From NCBI GenBank assembly GCA_029204225.1, contig CM055098.1, positions 53,695,824 through 53,759,823 of the forward strand: a stretch of DNA of 64,000 bases. The letters run 5' to 3'. The DNA is from Diphasiastrum complanatum (lineage: Eukaryota; Streptophyta; Lycopodiopsida; Lycopodiales; Lycopodiaceae). Shown here piece after piece: positions 12,300 to 27,492 of this stretch. Within the stretch, counting starts at the first letter, position 1; every line of letters starts with the position of its first letter. Made by a program: the position numbers and the translations under genes. The notes under the pieces were generated by a model that made no database searches, was not told the DNA's origin, and worked only from the letters and a program-made list of their open reading frames with translations.

Positions 12300-12890
12300 T
12301 CCAAATCCTCATAACCCAATATGGGCATAACATTCTTCTCCCCTTGAACTGCTTATGTCCTTAGAAATGAAAATTAGAAAATCTTTTCTTTTCCAAGAGT
12401 CATTATCCTCAGTCCAACTTCCCCATCTGATCAAACACTTAAAAGTACTACGATTTCTCAATTGTTTATATCTTTTCGGGACTACTTTTCTAGCTTCCAA
12501 ATGTACACTAAACGATAGAACTTGTACTTGCCAATGGGCTAGATCCTTTTCAAATCCCAGTGTATCACCTTCATATAAACTCAATTTCAATCAATGTACA
12601 TAAAATGCGGTGAGTCATGGATTTGCCTTGAAGATCAAGTTCATAACCCAAAGATACAACTTTTCTTATAATCCAAAATGGTCCATACTATCTAGTAGAC
12701 AATTTATAATGCTTGCAAGTACCCAATACCCTAGAATCTTTTAAAATTCTAAGATAAATCCAATCATCAATTTTAAAATCAATCGGAGTTTAGAATAATG
12801 TCTTGCCCAATTTTGAGCATTGTGAATACTCTCATGAGCTACTTGCAACATTTCTTGTATTTCATATAGTTGACAAAGCTCTTTTCACTC
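12300..12890 (-). pseudogene. Ty3/gypsy integrase C-terminal fragment
   Basis: Read on the minus strand with several frame changes, it gives EMLQVAHESI, a KLR...DFKIDDW-like segment, KHYKLST and YELDLQGK. It parallels the plus-strand integrase tail at about 37180-37490 segment by segment, so both come from one gypsy family. In a working element this region follows the catalytic core and contacts DNA or chromatin. Stops and frameshifts show that it is dead. The catalytic core is not present next to it. Confidence 0.7.
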
Positions 12891-15780
12891 ATGGAAAGGG
12901 GGCAAAGGCAAAGCAAAAAGCCCATTTTAGAAAAAGGATGAGCTGAAAGTGATGACCAACCATTAGTTTCATCACCCACTATCGGAAAGGAGGACATATC
13001 CAAGTTGTCATATTACTTTAATGGTAAAATAATGACACTTTGCATTTGAATGACACGAGAAAAAAGGAATGTCATAAACAAGATAATCTTTCAAATGAAG
13101 GTGAGGAGAGTAATCATGAAAATTCTCTCAAATGGAGACAGAGAGATGGCAAAGCATTTGCCTTAATCACTCTGAATATTAAAGACTCTCAAATCAGCCA
13201 TATTTGAGTTGCTCAGAGCACTAAGGATGCATGGGACATTTCTTATCTAGTTTTTGCTCTCTCCATATGTATAGTTCCAATAGCAAATGTCGCAAATCCA
13301 AGCATCCATTTCATATTCTAGCACTCTCAACCATATTTGTAGAAGAGATACAAGGGGATCATTATTCCCTTGACCTACAAACAAGCTCAAGAAACTCATG
13401 GGTTTGGTAATTTACTAAAAAGTTCATCTATATCTCAAATAGATGTGTGGAATTGAAATAATGTAAGTGATAGGTTGCAAGTTGGTCTATATTTCATGTA
13501 GATGTGTGGAATTGAATTAGTGTCAATGCTAGGTGGAAAGTTGAAAGATGAAGCTTGCCACTTCCACCACCTAGGGCTAGGATGAAAGACTTGTTGGCGA
13601 GAAATAAAAAAATTTGGTCATTATGTTGGCAATATCATCATTGCTTAATGTCTCATCACTTTTGATTGACCTCAAGAAACCATATTGCCTTTAGATCCCC
13701 ACCACCTATAATAACCTGTATTTACTAGTTTTGTCTTTGATATATTTGATAATGGCCTTTACATTATTTATGCTACAATATTTGGTCATACAAAATTACT
13801 AATGTGACTATATAGTTGTTAAGATAGGTGACAATATCTTACAATTTGAAACAACATAGACATTTGATCTATATCTTACTTCTTGAATGTTTGTTAGACT
13901 CATGTATTGACAAGGATGACTCAACTTCAATAGGATATAGTGTGAAATTTATTTATAAAGCACGCAATGCAGTCCATGCTAGAAAATTTATTGTTGATTG
14001 ATGTCATGAATGTGTTCTTTTGAATGAGGGTGGTTTTCTGAAGTTGTATCTCTCCAAGTCATAACAATATTAGTTGTCTATTGAGCTCATTAAACAAGAA
14101 AATGGCATATCCTTGTATTTTTTTTATGTATAACATTGGATTTCAAATGTATGGGCCTGATTATGTACATCCATATATAGACACCATGTTTTGGAAGATG
14201 ATGTGCCTAGGTTTCCTTTTTCCATAGCATCTAGGACTCAAATGTGGGTCTTCATGGACATAATAGTCACTCTTTTCCACTTTGGCTATTGTGGGGGAGT
14301 ATATATTCATCTAGTGAGGAATTTTACGGTATCTACTAAGTATAATTGATGAAACACGTGTAGTGAGCATATGCAATTGAAAGATTGAAGTAAGATCTTT
14401 GTCTTTGTCTAGCTTCATGCAAGTTTAATTGTTTGATTTAAGACTTATATTTCATTATTTACTAGAGGCTCCTCCCATGAGTACTATTTGATCTACTTTA
14501 CTTTTGGTCATATATCATTGTCTTTAACTTAATTAACATTATGTACAGTTTGGTTATAATAAAAAGAAATACAAGAAAATTCCCTCTAGTTTTCTTCTAA
14601 ACTAAAATAGCAATTATTAAGTCACTAGTTACTCTAGATACTAGAAAACATTGCTAGGGTACTTTAAGTGATTGGGATCATTAGTGTATAACAATTGACA
14701 TCTCTAAATTTTCAATAAAAGTCAAAACATCAAATTGTCAATTGACTCAATGAATTAAGAAGTAATTGCATAAGCATGTAGAAAATTTCAAAAACTTTGA
14801 CAATTTTGATATTGGTGATAACATCTAAGTATAGTTTTTGGCTAGATACTAAAAAGCAAAAATCATTGTAATTAAGAAATAATAGTTACAACAATAACAA
14901 GAAAATCTTTTGCATTTGCCACATACTTTGGAAAGTTAATGTTCTAGATTGAAACATTACATAAACTCTATATTTTAGTAGAATTTCATAAAACTATGCT
15001 ATCTCATAGTGAACATGTTTGAGGTAATACCTTTGTGCATGATGACCCACCGCTTTTTTTTGCACAAAAGTTCCAAGCATACATAACATTGACAAGTACA
15101 AAAAATCAACTTTTCAAGTTTGAAAAAGTTAATAAGATGATGTTGCATATATAATTTTAATTGTTATTTTTTACACTTAATCTTAATTGAGAGTATCTAG
15201 TACATAATGATTGATTGAAGAGTATAGCACATGTTGTGCACTCAATGAGAGACATGATATTTATTAGCTATGAAATATTTTCTAATGCAATTGCTTGCAT
15301 TTTGTTGCATTACAACTACTAAGTGGATGCAACTAATGGAAGAAAAAAAAAATTTACATCAGATTTTAATGCAGTTTGAAAGGGGTGTCTTTCATCAGAC
15401 AATGAGCATAATCTTATTAGAGTAGATCATCAAAAAAACATATTGAAATAATCAAATGACAACAAAAAAGCCATTAGTTCTATAGTTTTCCAAACTACAA
15501 AGAAGAAAGTGAGCAAGGGAACCACTGAATCCAAGTACTACACTTTTTTCTTGATACATTCACTCAATATACTTTCTAATCTATATTCTAGACTCTTAGG
15601 ATACAATGAAATATAGTGGAGGATGAAAGGAAGGATGATTGTCAAAAGCCAACAAGAGAAATCATTTTCATCAGCAAAGGAAACTATATACCATAAATAG
15701 AGACATTGGCAGAGCGTTGGTAGCATCCATAAAAAAGTACTCACTTTTTTTTTCAATTCATTTATCCATAGAGTCATTGT
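12891..15780. other. Long AT-rich stretch without genes
   Basis: No supported coding region. There are two near copies of a GATGTGTGGAATTGAA segment (about 13441 and 13501), which look like a small local duplication. The rest is probably decayed transposon sequence. Confidence 0.4.
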
Positions 15781-17551
<1,771 letters not shown>

Positions 17552-19127
17552 TATATCAATAATCTATCACAGAACATTGTTTGATTTTCATCATCATCCT
17601 CTTCAAGATTCAAACGGATGGTATTGTCATGAAGGAATAATTTTCTTTCATATGGATCCAAAAATTCTAAATTTTTCCTTTTGGTCATATCTACGTAACC
17701 CGAATAAAGGGCCATTGGAGATGATCTTTTTGTAGTATCATTGGGAGTATAACCCAATATTTCAATGGACAAATCTCTTTTCACAAAAACTATTTTATAT
17801 GTTCCTCTGGAGTAAGTATGGCCTCCTAAACTAGCAGATAATGACTTGATGGCCATAATGACAGTGGCATCATATGGATTAAAAGATCAATGATATATAC
17901 AAATCTTATTTTCTTGAAATTTTTCAGATAATGAGAAAGAGACATATCCTTTCTCCCATGTGATACACTTCGAAGGCCTCCATGTCTCATACAAAAGGCA
18001 CCTAGTTCAAGAGCATCATGTAAAAGAGTCAAGAAAATAAATTTAGCATGATAGATAACAAAATAACCTCAAACTTCAACATTTGTTTGAAAAAAAAAAA
18101 AACAACACAATATCAATACCAATATACTATCTACTTACCAGATCATTATCATCGTATTCAACGATGTCTTTTCTGCTAATGTCATGTCCTCCAATGGCCT
18201 CTACACTACTTGAGGGGATATATTGAATCTTGGAGGATATTGTTTTTGAAATTCCCAAAATTCCTCCTCAGTAGGCAAAGTTTTTTCATAGGCTTTCGAT
18301 TTTTCAATTATGGCCTTTAATGCCTCCTTGCCAGATTTTCAATTGTCATCTTTATCATAATCTATCTCACTTTCAAGATCATTATAAGTGTAATCAATAA
18401 TGTTAGAAAATGCTGATAAATGTTGTGCAAACATTGAGAGAATTTCATCCTCTCATATATTCAAAACATCTTCTATATCGTTAAAAGAATTATAACTATC
18501 ATTATTTATAAAGTATACGAGAACATCGAGTAGAATTAATGGATTAATGGGAGTTGCAGTTGGAAGCGAGCCAGAGAGGATTATAGAATGAGGGAGAGTT
18601 TGCTCATAATCTGAAGCCATGGATGCTTCGGCTTCAATTCCTATATCAGTATCTACTTCATCTACATCATCTGGAGAAGATGTGGATGCTTCAATTATGG
18701 GAACAACAGAAGATTCAACAGACTCGTCATCTAGAGTTTCTATAGATATATAAAAGACAAATGCCATGCCTTTGATCAGAAGGCGACATTTTCTCTTGTG
18801 GATATCGCAATATATATTTCTCTTAAAATGTTCATGCAAGTTAGTGTACTTTCTATCACGTTTGTGCTTAGAGGATGGTTGAGAATATACAAGGTCATGA
18901 AAATGAACGAAACAAAAACTATCTATATCTCTAACAACCGTAGTAATAATTTGAGAAATATTATCAATAAGAGAAATTAAATTATAATGATTCTCATAAA
19001 CTAGCTTATCGATATCAAAAGGTGCAAAAACAATAGTGGAAAAATACTCCAATTTCTCAGATGGAATGTCACTGCCATTCAAAAAATCTAGAAGTTTGTC
19101 GTATGAGAACCTTGAAGAACTAGCCAT

Positions 19128-19887
19128 ATTGTACCTAATATCGGTTCAACGTGCGTGAATGATTCTGGTCGGGGCCCCACCCTTGAACAAGGCACGTGTT
19201 GATTCAATATTCAATTCTAAAGCTTCAACAAGGGCGTGCGCTAAACCGATATTACAGTTCTGCAAATCTACTATCGGTTCAGTGCACCCCATAGATGAAT
19301 GATCAGTTCAGATACTGATGACACATGTCAATTCGATATCGTAGTGGAAAAAGGATCTTGAAATCATGACAATATTAATTTTCCTGATATTTATGGCCTA
19401 TCTCAATCAGTCTCAGCCATACAAGACATGAATTGCAATCTGGGGCCTTAAATGTCATCTAATCATTGTACATGTACCTGGAATGTAATTATTGGTCCAT
19501 AATTAGTCTTTTCAATTAATCATGAGTGCTGACCCACAAACATTTATTAATGATTTGATTTTCAAGATTACAAAAGATTTCGAATTTGATGATCATCGTA
19601 TTCCATACCTCGATATCTACAATGTCCACGAGGGCAATCATTATGGATTATCGCCCTATATAAACACAAACATGATTGTAAAATTTTTTACTTTCAGCAT
19701 TTGACCAGCATGACATCAGTTCAGCGCACCCAACCCGATTGTGATATTTTTGTTCTACACTCCCACGCGTCCATTCGCTATCATCTATTTTTTGACTTTT
19801 CTGTCTGATATCGGTTCGGTGCGCCTGAACTACATTCGTAACTGGGGACCTTTCTACACGCATGTTGATTTGATATTGGGTCTGTGA
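19128..19887. promoter_or_regulatory. E1 divergent promoter with repeated 16-bp motif
   Basis: This region lies between the start of gene 2 (-) and the H3-like gene (+). It carries five copies of a motif close to TATCGGTTCAGTGCRC: 19139-19155 (+, one extra base), 19236-19251 (-), 19272-19287 (+), 19715-19730 (+, weaker) and 19809-19824 (+). The equivalent region of E3 has a closely related motif of the same length. Confidence 0.65.
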
Positions 19888-20424
19888 ATGGCCTTCATGA
19901 AGCAAACAACACAGATTGATCCTGGAAGTGTCCCAATGCAAGGAGGTTGCCAGGGAAATCTACCACTACTTTCTAGTCCAAGGGGCAGACCACATGATCT
20001 GCCATGGCTGAAGGATATCCGGAGGCTTCAGAAGACAAATAATCTTTTGATTCTGAAAGCTCACATCCAGATATCAATCAGACAGGTAACAAGAAGCCTC
20101 TCTCATAATGTGAGATGGAAAATCATGATAGTTGAAGCTCTGCACATAACTTATGAGGATTTCCAGGTGAAATTCTTTTTAGATTCTATTGTTGCAGCAG
20201 TTCATGCCAAGAGAGTGACTATTATGTCGAAGTATTTCACCATTGTGTTCAGGCTACGGAACACATATGGCAAATTTGTTGAGTACTTCAGACCAGTTCC
20301 ATCCTCTCCTTCAAAACCAGCTGTAGAAATTCAAAATTCTATTCATTTTTTAATGATAATTCATTTAGGAATTATCTATATCACTTCTTGCACCCCCTAC
20401 ACTTGCATTTGTAACTTCTCCTAA
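19888..20424 (+). pseudogene. E1 histone H3-like protein, diverged
   Basis: The ORF starts MAFMKQTTQ, aligning KQT with residues 4-6 of histone H3. A histone-fold region follows: DIRRLQKTNNLLI (alpha-N/alpha-1), a diverged alpha-2 with the AVHAKRVTIM signature of the L2 loop, then RLRNTYGKF. H3 proteins carry AIHAKRVTIM at this place, so the call rests on a strong signature at a fixed spacing. The tail is short and lacks most H3 lysines. After about 20285 a serine-proline linker begins. A decayed stretch to 20650 resembles the E2/E3 linker (YVQYEQ, then a GP...SF segment). No ULP1 part remains. It lies divergent from gene 2. Divergence from E2/E3 is high but the fold signature is kept. Confidence 0.75.
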
Positions 20425-20835
20425 ATATGTACAGTATGAACAATTGAAAAATACACATCTTAAATCTCTAGGTCCTACATAGAGTTTTAAGATGACGAAG
20501 ACCAATATAGGTCTTCCTCTTAATAAATTAGATACATGTAAATTAGAAAATAAGGATAACATATTAGGCGACAATGTAGGAGCGGGGCCATTCAATATTG
20601 GATGGAGTTTTTTCAGACCCCAATTTTTATAGAAATTTCATTGTTTCCAATACACTTCATGGTTGCATTTGCTTTTTCTGATTTTAAAACCCTGCACGTT
20701 GGTATACTTAAATACGTTTCATGAAGTACATCAGTTGCTACGGTGCTGGGACTTGATGCGCCTGACCAGATGTAGAGAGCTAAGCGAAGATCATTTTCAT
20801 CTTGTCAACATGCTGAATAGCTTGTTGCCATCCCA
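20425..20835 (+). other. E1 decayed linker and junction with copia sequence
   Basis: Up to about 20650 a frame with one stop shows weak similarity to the linker between H3 and ULP1 in E2/E3. After that the sequence is no longer recognisable as the element, and the copia gag fragment begins. Confidence 0.35.
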
Positions 20836-21229
20836 TCACAAGCTTTGTAGTTGATTGTGGAGGTGCATCACTAACACGGCTGTCCTCACTTCATACTTCT
20901 GTTTTAGCTTCTCAAACGCTTCATGGCCACTTTCGCAATCTTCAATCTGCATGAGGATTTTTTCATATATGGAGGATACGATGATCGCCATTGCGTGCTC
21001 ATCCTTCCTTATCCATTGCGCGCTCATCCTTCCTCATCCATTCTTCTCTATTTGAGTCTTCCTCTGGAGGCTTTCGTTTTGTGAGATTGGTCACTAGCCA
21101 TATCCCTTTACCTTTTAGAAGCGTTTTGATTTTAAACTTCCATACACAATAATTTGCACCAACAAGGTCTAAATAACTAACATACCCGAGACATGCCCTC
21201 AAGTATAGCATAACAAAACCAAAATCCAT
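20836..21229 (-). pseudogene. Ty1/copia gag fragment
   Basis: On the minus strand, LVGANYCVWKFKIKTLLK followed by WMRKDERAM, IVSSIYEKILMQI and GHEAFEKLKQKYEV is the N-terminal UBN2-type gag domain of copia elements. Two frames overlap because a segment of about 20 bases, TGCGYGCTCATCCTTCC, is duplicated near 21000. No zinc knuckle or pol is attached. Confidence 0.75.
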
Positions 21230-21323
21230 TATACAGGCTAATTTTCTACCAATATGGCTACTCGGCTAACCCAAGTAGCCGGCTACGGGATCAATGCTCG
21301 ACTGATATGATGATACATTAGAG

Positions 21324-21350
21324 GAGTTCTCAATATCAAAAAGACCCTTT
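21324..21350 (+). repeat. E2 left terminal inverted repeat
   Basis: 27 bp, exact reverse complement of 26801-26827, starting GAGTTCTC. The preceding CATTAGAG is shared with the left flank of E3. Confidence 0.9.
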
Positions 21351-21840
21351 AAGGAATGCCATGTAGGATATACAAAAATATCAAAATAAATAAAACAATA
21401 TCGTTTATTTGCTTGCCCACACCACTCCCAAGGCCTCCCCAACTCCCAATGATCTAACCACAGTGTCTATAGTCACAGTTAAGAACTGTTAACAGTTTGC
21501 AGTATAACTTGACTAAATTCAAAAATATTCCCTCCATTGGTTACGAAAAGGGCAATATTTTCACTCGATCTAGAATATGACCGCCATCCCCAAATTTGAA
21601 TCAGGAAAAATGCAAAATGTTTACATATGCATTCCTTCCACGAGAATGGAAATATGAGCGGCAACTATCTATTGAAATGAAAAAATGAGCGGCATTTCCA
21701 AATTTGAATCAAGCATACAAGCATGGAGATTGGATTGATTGTACATAGTATATAATATAATCAAAGATGAGTATTTTGTTTTGCTTCATAGAATCTGGTC
21801 ATAGTACTTTGATGCAACTGATTACTCTATTATTTTTTTG
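21351..21840 (+). promoter_or_regulatory. E2 5' region of the transposase gene
   Basis: Non-coding sequence between the left terminus and the first ATG. It is nearly identical to 28368-28859 in E3, which suggests recent common origin. It should contain the transposase promoter; no element is certain. Confidence 0.4.
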
Positions 21841-23045
21841 ATGATGACATTATATCATCTACATGTGGATATCCCTATTGATTTGGCACCTTTGTAGAGA
21901 AGAGGAGGCAAAGGAGTTCAAATATCCGCTGAAGATTGTTCTTGTTACAGGGCAGAAGGAAAGAAAAACGTGGATTTGTGGACAGATGGAACATTATATC
22001 CACAAGATCCAAGCACTTTGACACATCCCACATTCTCTTCAATAACTCATTTAGTTACATGGATATGCAATGGGCATAGTGGATTACTAGGATATTGTGA
22101 AAGATTCCAAAACCATGGAAAACAACTTTATATGAATAAAGTTCACTTTTTAGAAGGTGAGTTAATTCGGATATCCTCTTATTGTCAGAATAGAGATTGT
22201 CATCTCCAAAAGACGTTAGAAGAAAATGAACAACTTAAAAAAAATAATGAATTATTACAGAAGATAGCAATTGATATAAAATCAGAAATAGAGCAAATGC
22301 AATCAGTCTTACAGTCTATTCGTATTGAAAACTTACAATTATTAAAGGATGTAGATTTGGTAAAGAAGAAGGCTGAAAGTAAGAAGCGAAAGCGACAAAG
22401 TTGCAAGGATATTCAAACGCTTTCAAAAGGAGTTTATCGAAATAGAAGGATCTGTGCATTCAAGTAAGCATATTCTAAATTTTGTAAGTTTTTCAATGAC
22501 ATTTGGATTTAATTTTAGCTATGGTGATATTTAGTTAACTATCTGTTTCTTTTGCAGATCTGCATTAGTAGCTCCTCGGAATATTAAAGACAATGCTTCA
22601 CTAGGAATGTCATTGGGCACAATATTGACTTGCAAATCCACTAAGCGTATCATGATGAACAATAGGATTTCAAATGTAAAGTGTAAAATAGCAGAGTCTT
22701 TGATGGTGGACCTTTAAAATATTTTAGATAAGACTATAGTTCAGGGTGCTTGTGATTTTGCAGGTATTAGTAGGGAAGCATATGCAACAATACTTAAACT
22801 AATTAGAGAAGCTTTTAAGCAAGTTCAAATTAGAAAAGTCCCAATTCCTAGGACATATCACTTGAAGAAAGAGAGGGATACATTAAACATAGGTATGCAT
22901 AAGATCACTGGAACTCCATTTCATATTGAGGAGTTGTATGAAACTGATGGAAGATCGATATTCTATAATTCATCAAACAATTTATTTGTTGATCTAAATT
23001 ACTTGCTGAGATCCATCGTCACATTCTATGATATAACCTATGAAA
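21841..23045 (+). pseudogene. E2 putative transposase, 5' half
   Basis: Exon 1 (21841-22463) and exon 2 (from 22558, after TTTTGCAG) match E3. Exon 1 keeps 82 codons that E3 lacks: a segment with CERFQ and CQNRDC followed by a coiled coil of charged heptads (about 22160-22330) and a basic KKRKRQSCKD stretch that could be a nuclear signal. Exon 2 carries SALVAPRN, the CDFAGISREAY region, and ends in VTFYDITYE. The candidate catalytic residues lie beyond the break. Stops at 21894 (CAG in E3 is TAG here) and near 22716 disable it. From 22862 the frame runs without a stop into the H3 fold. Confidence 0.7.
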
Positions 23046-23071
23046 GGTGTCCGGTATCACATAGTTCACGC

Positions 23072-24801
23072 CCATGGATAGGAGAAAGCAGACAAGGAGA
23101 GACTTCTTCTCTCCTAGCTCATCCTCATCCTAGACCTAGAACGCGCAACCGCAGCAGGTGGCTCTCTGAGATACGCAAGTATCAGAGGTCAACAGCTCTG
23201 TTGATCCCAAGAGCTTCATTCTACCGTGCTATCCTGAACATAACAAGAAATGATCTCGGACAACACGTTAGATTCACACCGAGTGCTCTTCAGTGTCTTC
23301 AAGAGGCTGCTGAAGATTATATTAGCCTTTTTTTTGAGGATTCTTTTTTGCTTGCCATCCATACCAAGAGGGTTACCATAATGCCCAAGGATTTTCAGCT
23401 TCTGATGAGAATGAGGGATAGGTACTGTAGGTTACATGTATCTCAGCCTGCTGCTCCTAGACCAACTCTTGTAGATAGGACTCATCTTCCTACGAAGCGT
23501 CCTAGGAAGCAGACAGCCCCCAAGCGTGCTCCTAAGAAAGTGAAGCCTAACCCTTCAGATTCTGTGAAGCCTATCCCAGAATCCATTGTAGATAATGTTG
23601 TTGTTGATAATGCTGTAAATATAGCTACCTCTGTTTTGGATACTCCTATAATTGCTATGGATACTACACATCCACCTCCTCCTCCTCCTCCTCCTCCCAA
23701 TTTCTATACATATATAAATTCGGATGATTATCTTAAATTTGAGAAAGACATATCGGATGCTATAGATACAATTGGTACTCCTTTTTCTTTTAGAATAGAT
23801 GAACTTGATTTTAGTATTAATTTTAGAGTTCTAGATTGCCTGGATCTCAAAGACAGACGGGATTCTATCAGTGATCCTGTGATAGAGTCCGGACTGACAC
23901 TCTTGCAATTTGACATTGCAAGAGATTCATCAAACAAGTTGTTGGTGCTGAGTAACTTTCTGCTCTAGGCCTTCAAGGAGAATAATGACACATGGTCACA
24001 GTGTCTGACAAGTGAATTCACACCAACAACAAAGCATCTGGTCATTCTTTATCATACCAAGTAAGATATATTAAGTGCTTTTTTCTGTTTTATGCATTAC
24101 ATTTTCAATTTAAATAGTTCTCAGAATTGCCGCTAAAGTACTTTCAATCTAATTTTGCAGTGGCCACTGGAGTTTAAACCTGATCTCTATTAAGAAAATT
24201 GTAAATAATATTATTAAATGTTCTTGTGTCAAGATGAATTTGGCAAGAAATATGCATAAGGATGTAGATATATACATTCCATATCTAAGTAAATATATTC
24301 CTACAGATGTTCCCCATTCCGTGGACTGGCAGATCGTTAGCTTGGAGGTAAATTCTGTCTTTCTTAATAGCATTTTGAAATCAGTATTCTAATGAAATAT
24401 TTTCAATCTAATTCATTCTGTTTCATAATTGATTTCTTGTGTGCTGAATTATTTTGCAGTCACCCCAGCAAAATGATTCATTCAACTGTGGGTGGTACAC
24501 ATTGTACAATGCCAAGTTGTTTTTTCAGTGGTTCATCCTTCAACAAGATGTTGATATTTCTAAGGTAATAAATTTTGTTTATTCTTATTTTGAAATCATG
24601 ATTAGTTTTCTATCCCGGTGATGTTATTGGCCATTACTAATACATGAATGTTCTATTTTGCAGTTTACACTTCCTGAGTACACATCAAGCTAGGTGTACA
24701 GATTTAGACAAGAAATTATCCTGAGTATACTGGCTAGGGCAAGGCTTCAGCCTCCCATTATTGATGATGGTGCAAAGGATGATGTAGTTGTACTAAATTA
24801 A
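23072..24801 (+). pseudogene. E2 histone H3 - ULP1 protease fusion gene
   Basis: Four exons: to 24060, 24161-24347, 24460-24564 and 24664-24801, all with GT-AG introns. The original ATG (23072) gives MDRRKQTRRDFF, then a frameshift; the H3 fold is read in the frame open from 22862. It has KYQRSTALLIP, QEAAEDYI, FFEDSF and AIHTKRVTIMPKDFQL. A basic linker (KRPRKQTAPKRAPKK), eight prolines and an acidic region follow. The C-terminal part is ULP1/C48-like: GHWSLNLI (catalytic His) is made by joining exons 1 and 2, then VDWQIVSLE, SPQQ (oxyanion Gln) and FNCGWYTL (catalytic Cys). The expected Asp is not clear; Asn may stand there. Known relatives cleave SUMO or NEDD8. In-frame stops at about 23966 and 24693 show decay. 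Confidence 0.8.
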
Positions 24802-24995
24802 GATAGAAAAAATATAGATAGCATAGAACAAAAATACATGTATAGACTTCATAGAAAAATATACATTGATATATCATATGTTGCTCCAGTTTATGAATTT
24901 GGGAGCACAAAATACATGTATAGATGCCCAACTTGGGCTTTCATTTATTGAATGAAAGGGTGTATACACAGATTTTTACTAAAGTTTATTTGAAA

Positions 24996-26369
24996 CTATT
25001 GTTCTCCCACAATGGTGATTGTTGTAGGTAGATCTTTGTAGCACATTATCAGCTCCTGTCTTTTTCGCATCTGTGACATGGCAAATATTAGTGAATGTGC
25101 AATTGTAAATGATGACATTTTCTATTATTTTGTTCTATTTTGAAATGGCAATAAACATAAAGTACTTACGAGTCTTCCGTTGATGATAAATCTGAAATAT
25201 GTTGGTAGATTGGTTTGTAATAGCATGAGTTCTGTTTTGATAAAATCAAGCTTCCAGTGCTCTTCCACCTCAACCATAGTCAAATATTCCTCATTGTAGA
25301 TAATGCTTATCTCCATTCGGTTTGTGTGATCATTTAGTTCAAAGTCTTGATCCAGTGGTAGCCATGTACCTTCAATTTTCTTGTATCTCTGGTAGCTAAA
25401 TGTGAGACTGAGCATTTGCTTTTCGATATGATAACGAAAGATCATTGAGGACTTTTTAATCCTGCATTCTATGTCATTATTTGTTTTACTATCCCAGCCT
25501 TGATCCATGAGATCTGACAAAGTCTCATCTGATAAATCCTTGCAAACAAATAAAGTTGGTGTCCTACGAACACTAGCACTCGAGAAAAAATCAACAAATG
25601 TATGCAAATGAGATAAACCAACTTAGGTGAACAATTTTCGAGCCTGTGCTTATCTTCATAGCATTTTTAATATCAATGAGTAGCTTGCATCTCAAGGATT
25701 CAGAAACAATGCTGTCAGGAGTAGGCCACTCATCACTTTGAAAACTAGGCAATGGAATTGCTTCGAGCTTGCCAAAACCTCCATTTGTTTGTGGCGTATA
25801 TAAAGATTCATAAAAATAGATACCACAATCTACAAGTTCCTTTGGACTTCTTCCTCTGTATTGTAGCTTTCCAACATCAGAGTGAATCACATCTAATATT
25901 CCTGCAAGTGATTGTGCGGGCTCCCATTCACTTATGCATGATGGATATGAATCTGAAAGAAAAAAACAATGTTGAAGCATTTAAATCATAATCTGAAGAG
26001 CATCAATAAAGGAAATCACCTATGATTGTTGTAGAGTGCATATGTTTTGATATACTTACAATTACATTTTTTATGATCATGATAATTGATATCATGTACT
26101 TTGATTTCTGAATGCATATATACATGTTGCACTAAGAATTCTGATATCCATTGATCTCTCGGGGTAGTCTTAAACTCCAAAATTTTTGCTTTCCAATAAG
26201 ATTTGTAAGTCATTTTTGCTCTTTTCTTTTGTCAAAAATTGCCCTTTGATGATGGATGCAGCAATACCCATGAGTTCTTCGTATATTTTGTTGGCTTCCA
26301 GTTATCAGCTTCATCTTTCTCATTGTAAAGAATCACAGAATCGATTGTAGATCTGGGTCTCCTCGCCAT
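24996..26369 (-). pseudogene. E2 gene 4: unrecognised protein by the right terminus
   Basis: It starts MARRPRSTIDSV at 26369 on the minus strand. The exons I infer are 26369 to about 26080, 25952 to about 25640, about 25577 to 25170, and 25070-24996, with GT-AG junctions such as AATT|GTAAGTAT and ACTC|GTAAGTAC. Two frame changes occur in exon 1. Segments include WEPAQSLAGILDVIHSDVG, LVDCGIYFYESLY, TPTLFVCKDLSDETLSDLM and WLPLDQDFELNDHTN. It ends ...TITIVGEQ. It converges with the H3-ULP1 gene (stop at 24801). I recognise no domain. Its place inside the termini and consistent splice sites argue that it is part of the element. No copy exists in E1 or E3, which are cut short. Confidence 0.55.
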
Positions 26370-26800
26370 TGCTATTTTCAAAGCTTGGGCGCCAAAAATC
26401 TCTCTGATATGTTACTTAATTTTAATTTTTCATATCACATTTAATCTAATGTGAATGCCAACATAGTCACAGTTACTGCGTATACCATATTTTATGTAAC
26501 TGTACATACTATATTTCTATAACTGTAACTAGTATAGTTAGAAAATTTCATTATACTAACCAGCATAGTAAAGTAAATTTAACTTGAGATATTGACGTCG
26601 GACAGATTAGCACGTGTCGGGCAGGAAGAAGAAACCAATGGGATACGTCCATGCTGCCTGGACACAAATTTCAAAGTTTTCTATACTGCATTTTTATTTT
26701 TTACTTAATTTGAACTACGTTACGTAGATTTCAAATCTATTCATTTTGATTGGGCCTGGTGACGGTCGAAACTAAAGAAAAAAAATAAAAGTATCTTTAC
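26370..26800. promoter_or_regulatory. E2 subterminal region upstream of gene 4
   Basis: Non-coding sequence between the gene 4 start and the right inverted repeat, with repeated short ACTGTAACTAGTATAG-like words around 26470-26560. It presumably holds the gene 4 promoter and subterminal transposase sites. Confidence 0.35.

Positions 26801-27492
<692 letters not shown>

Noticed and set aside
23482-23700. Glycine-rich minus-strand ORF
   Set aside because: The reverse strand of the proline-encoding linker in the H3-ULP1 gene.
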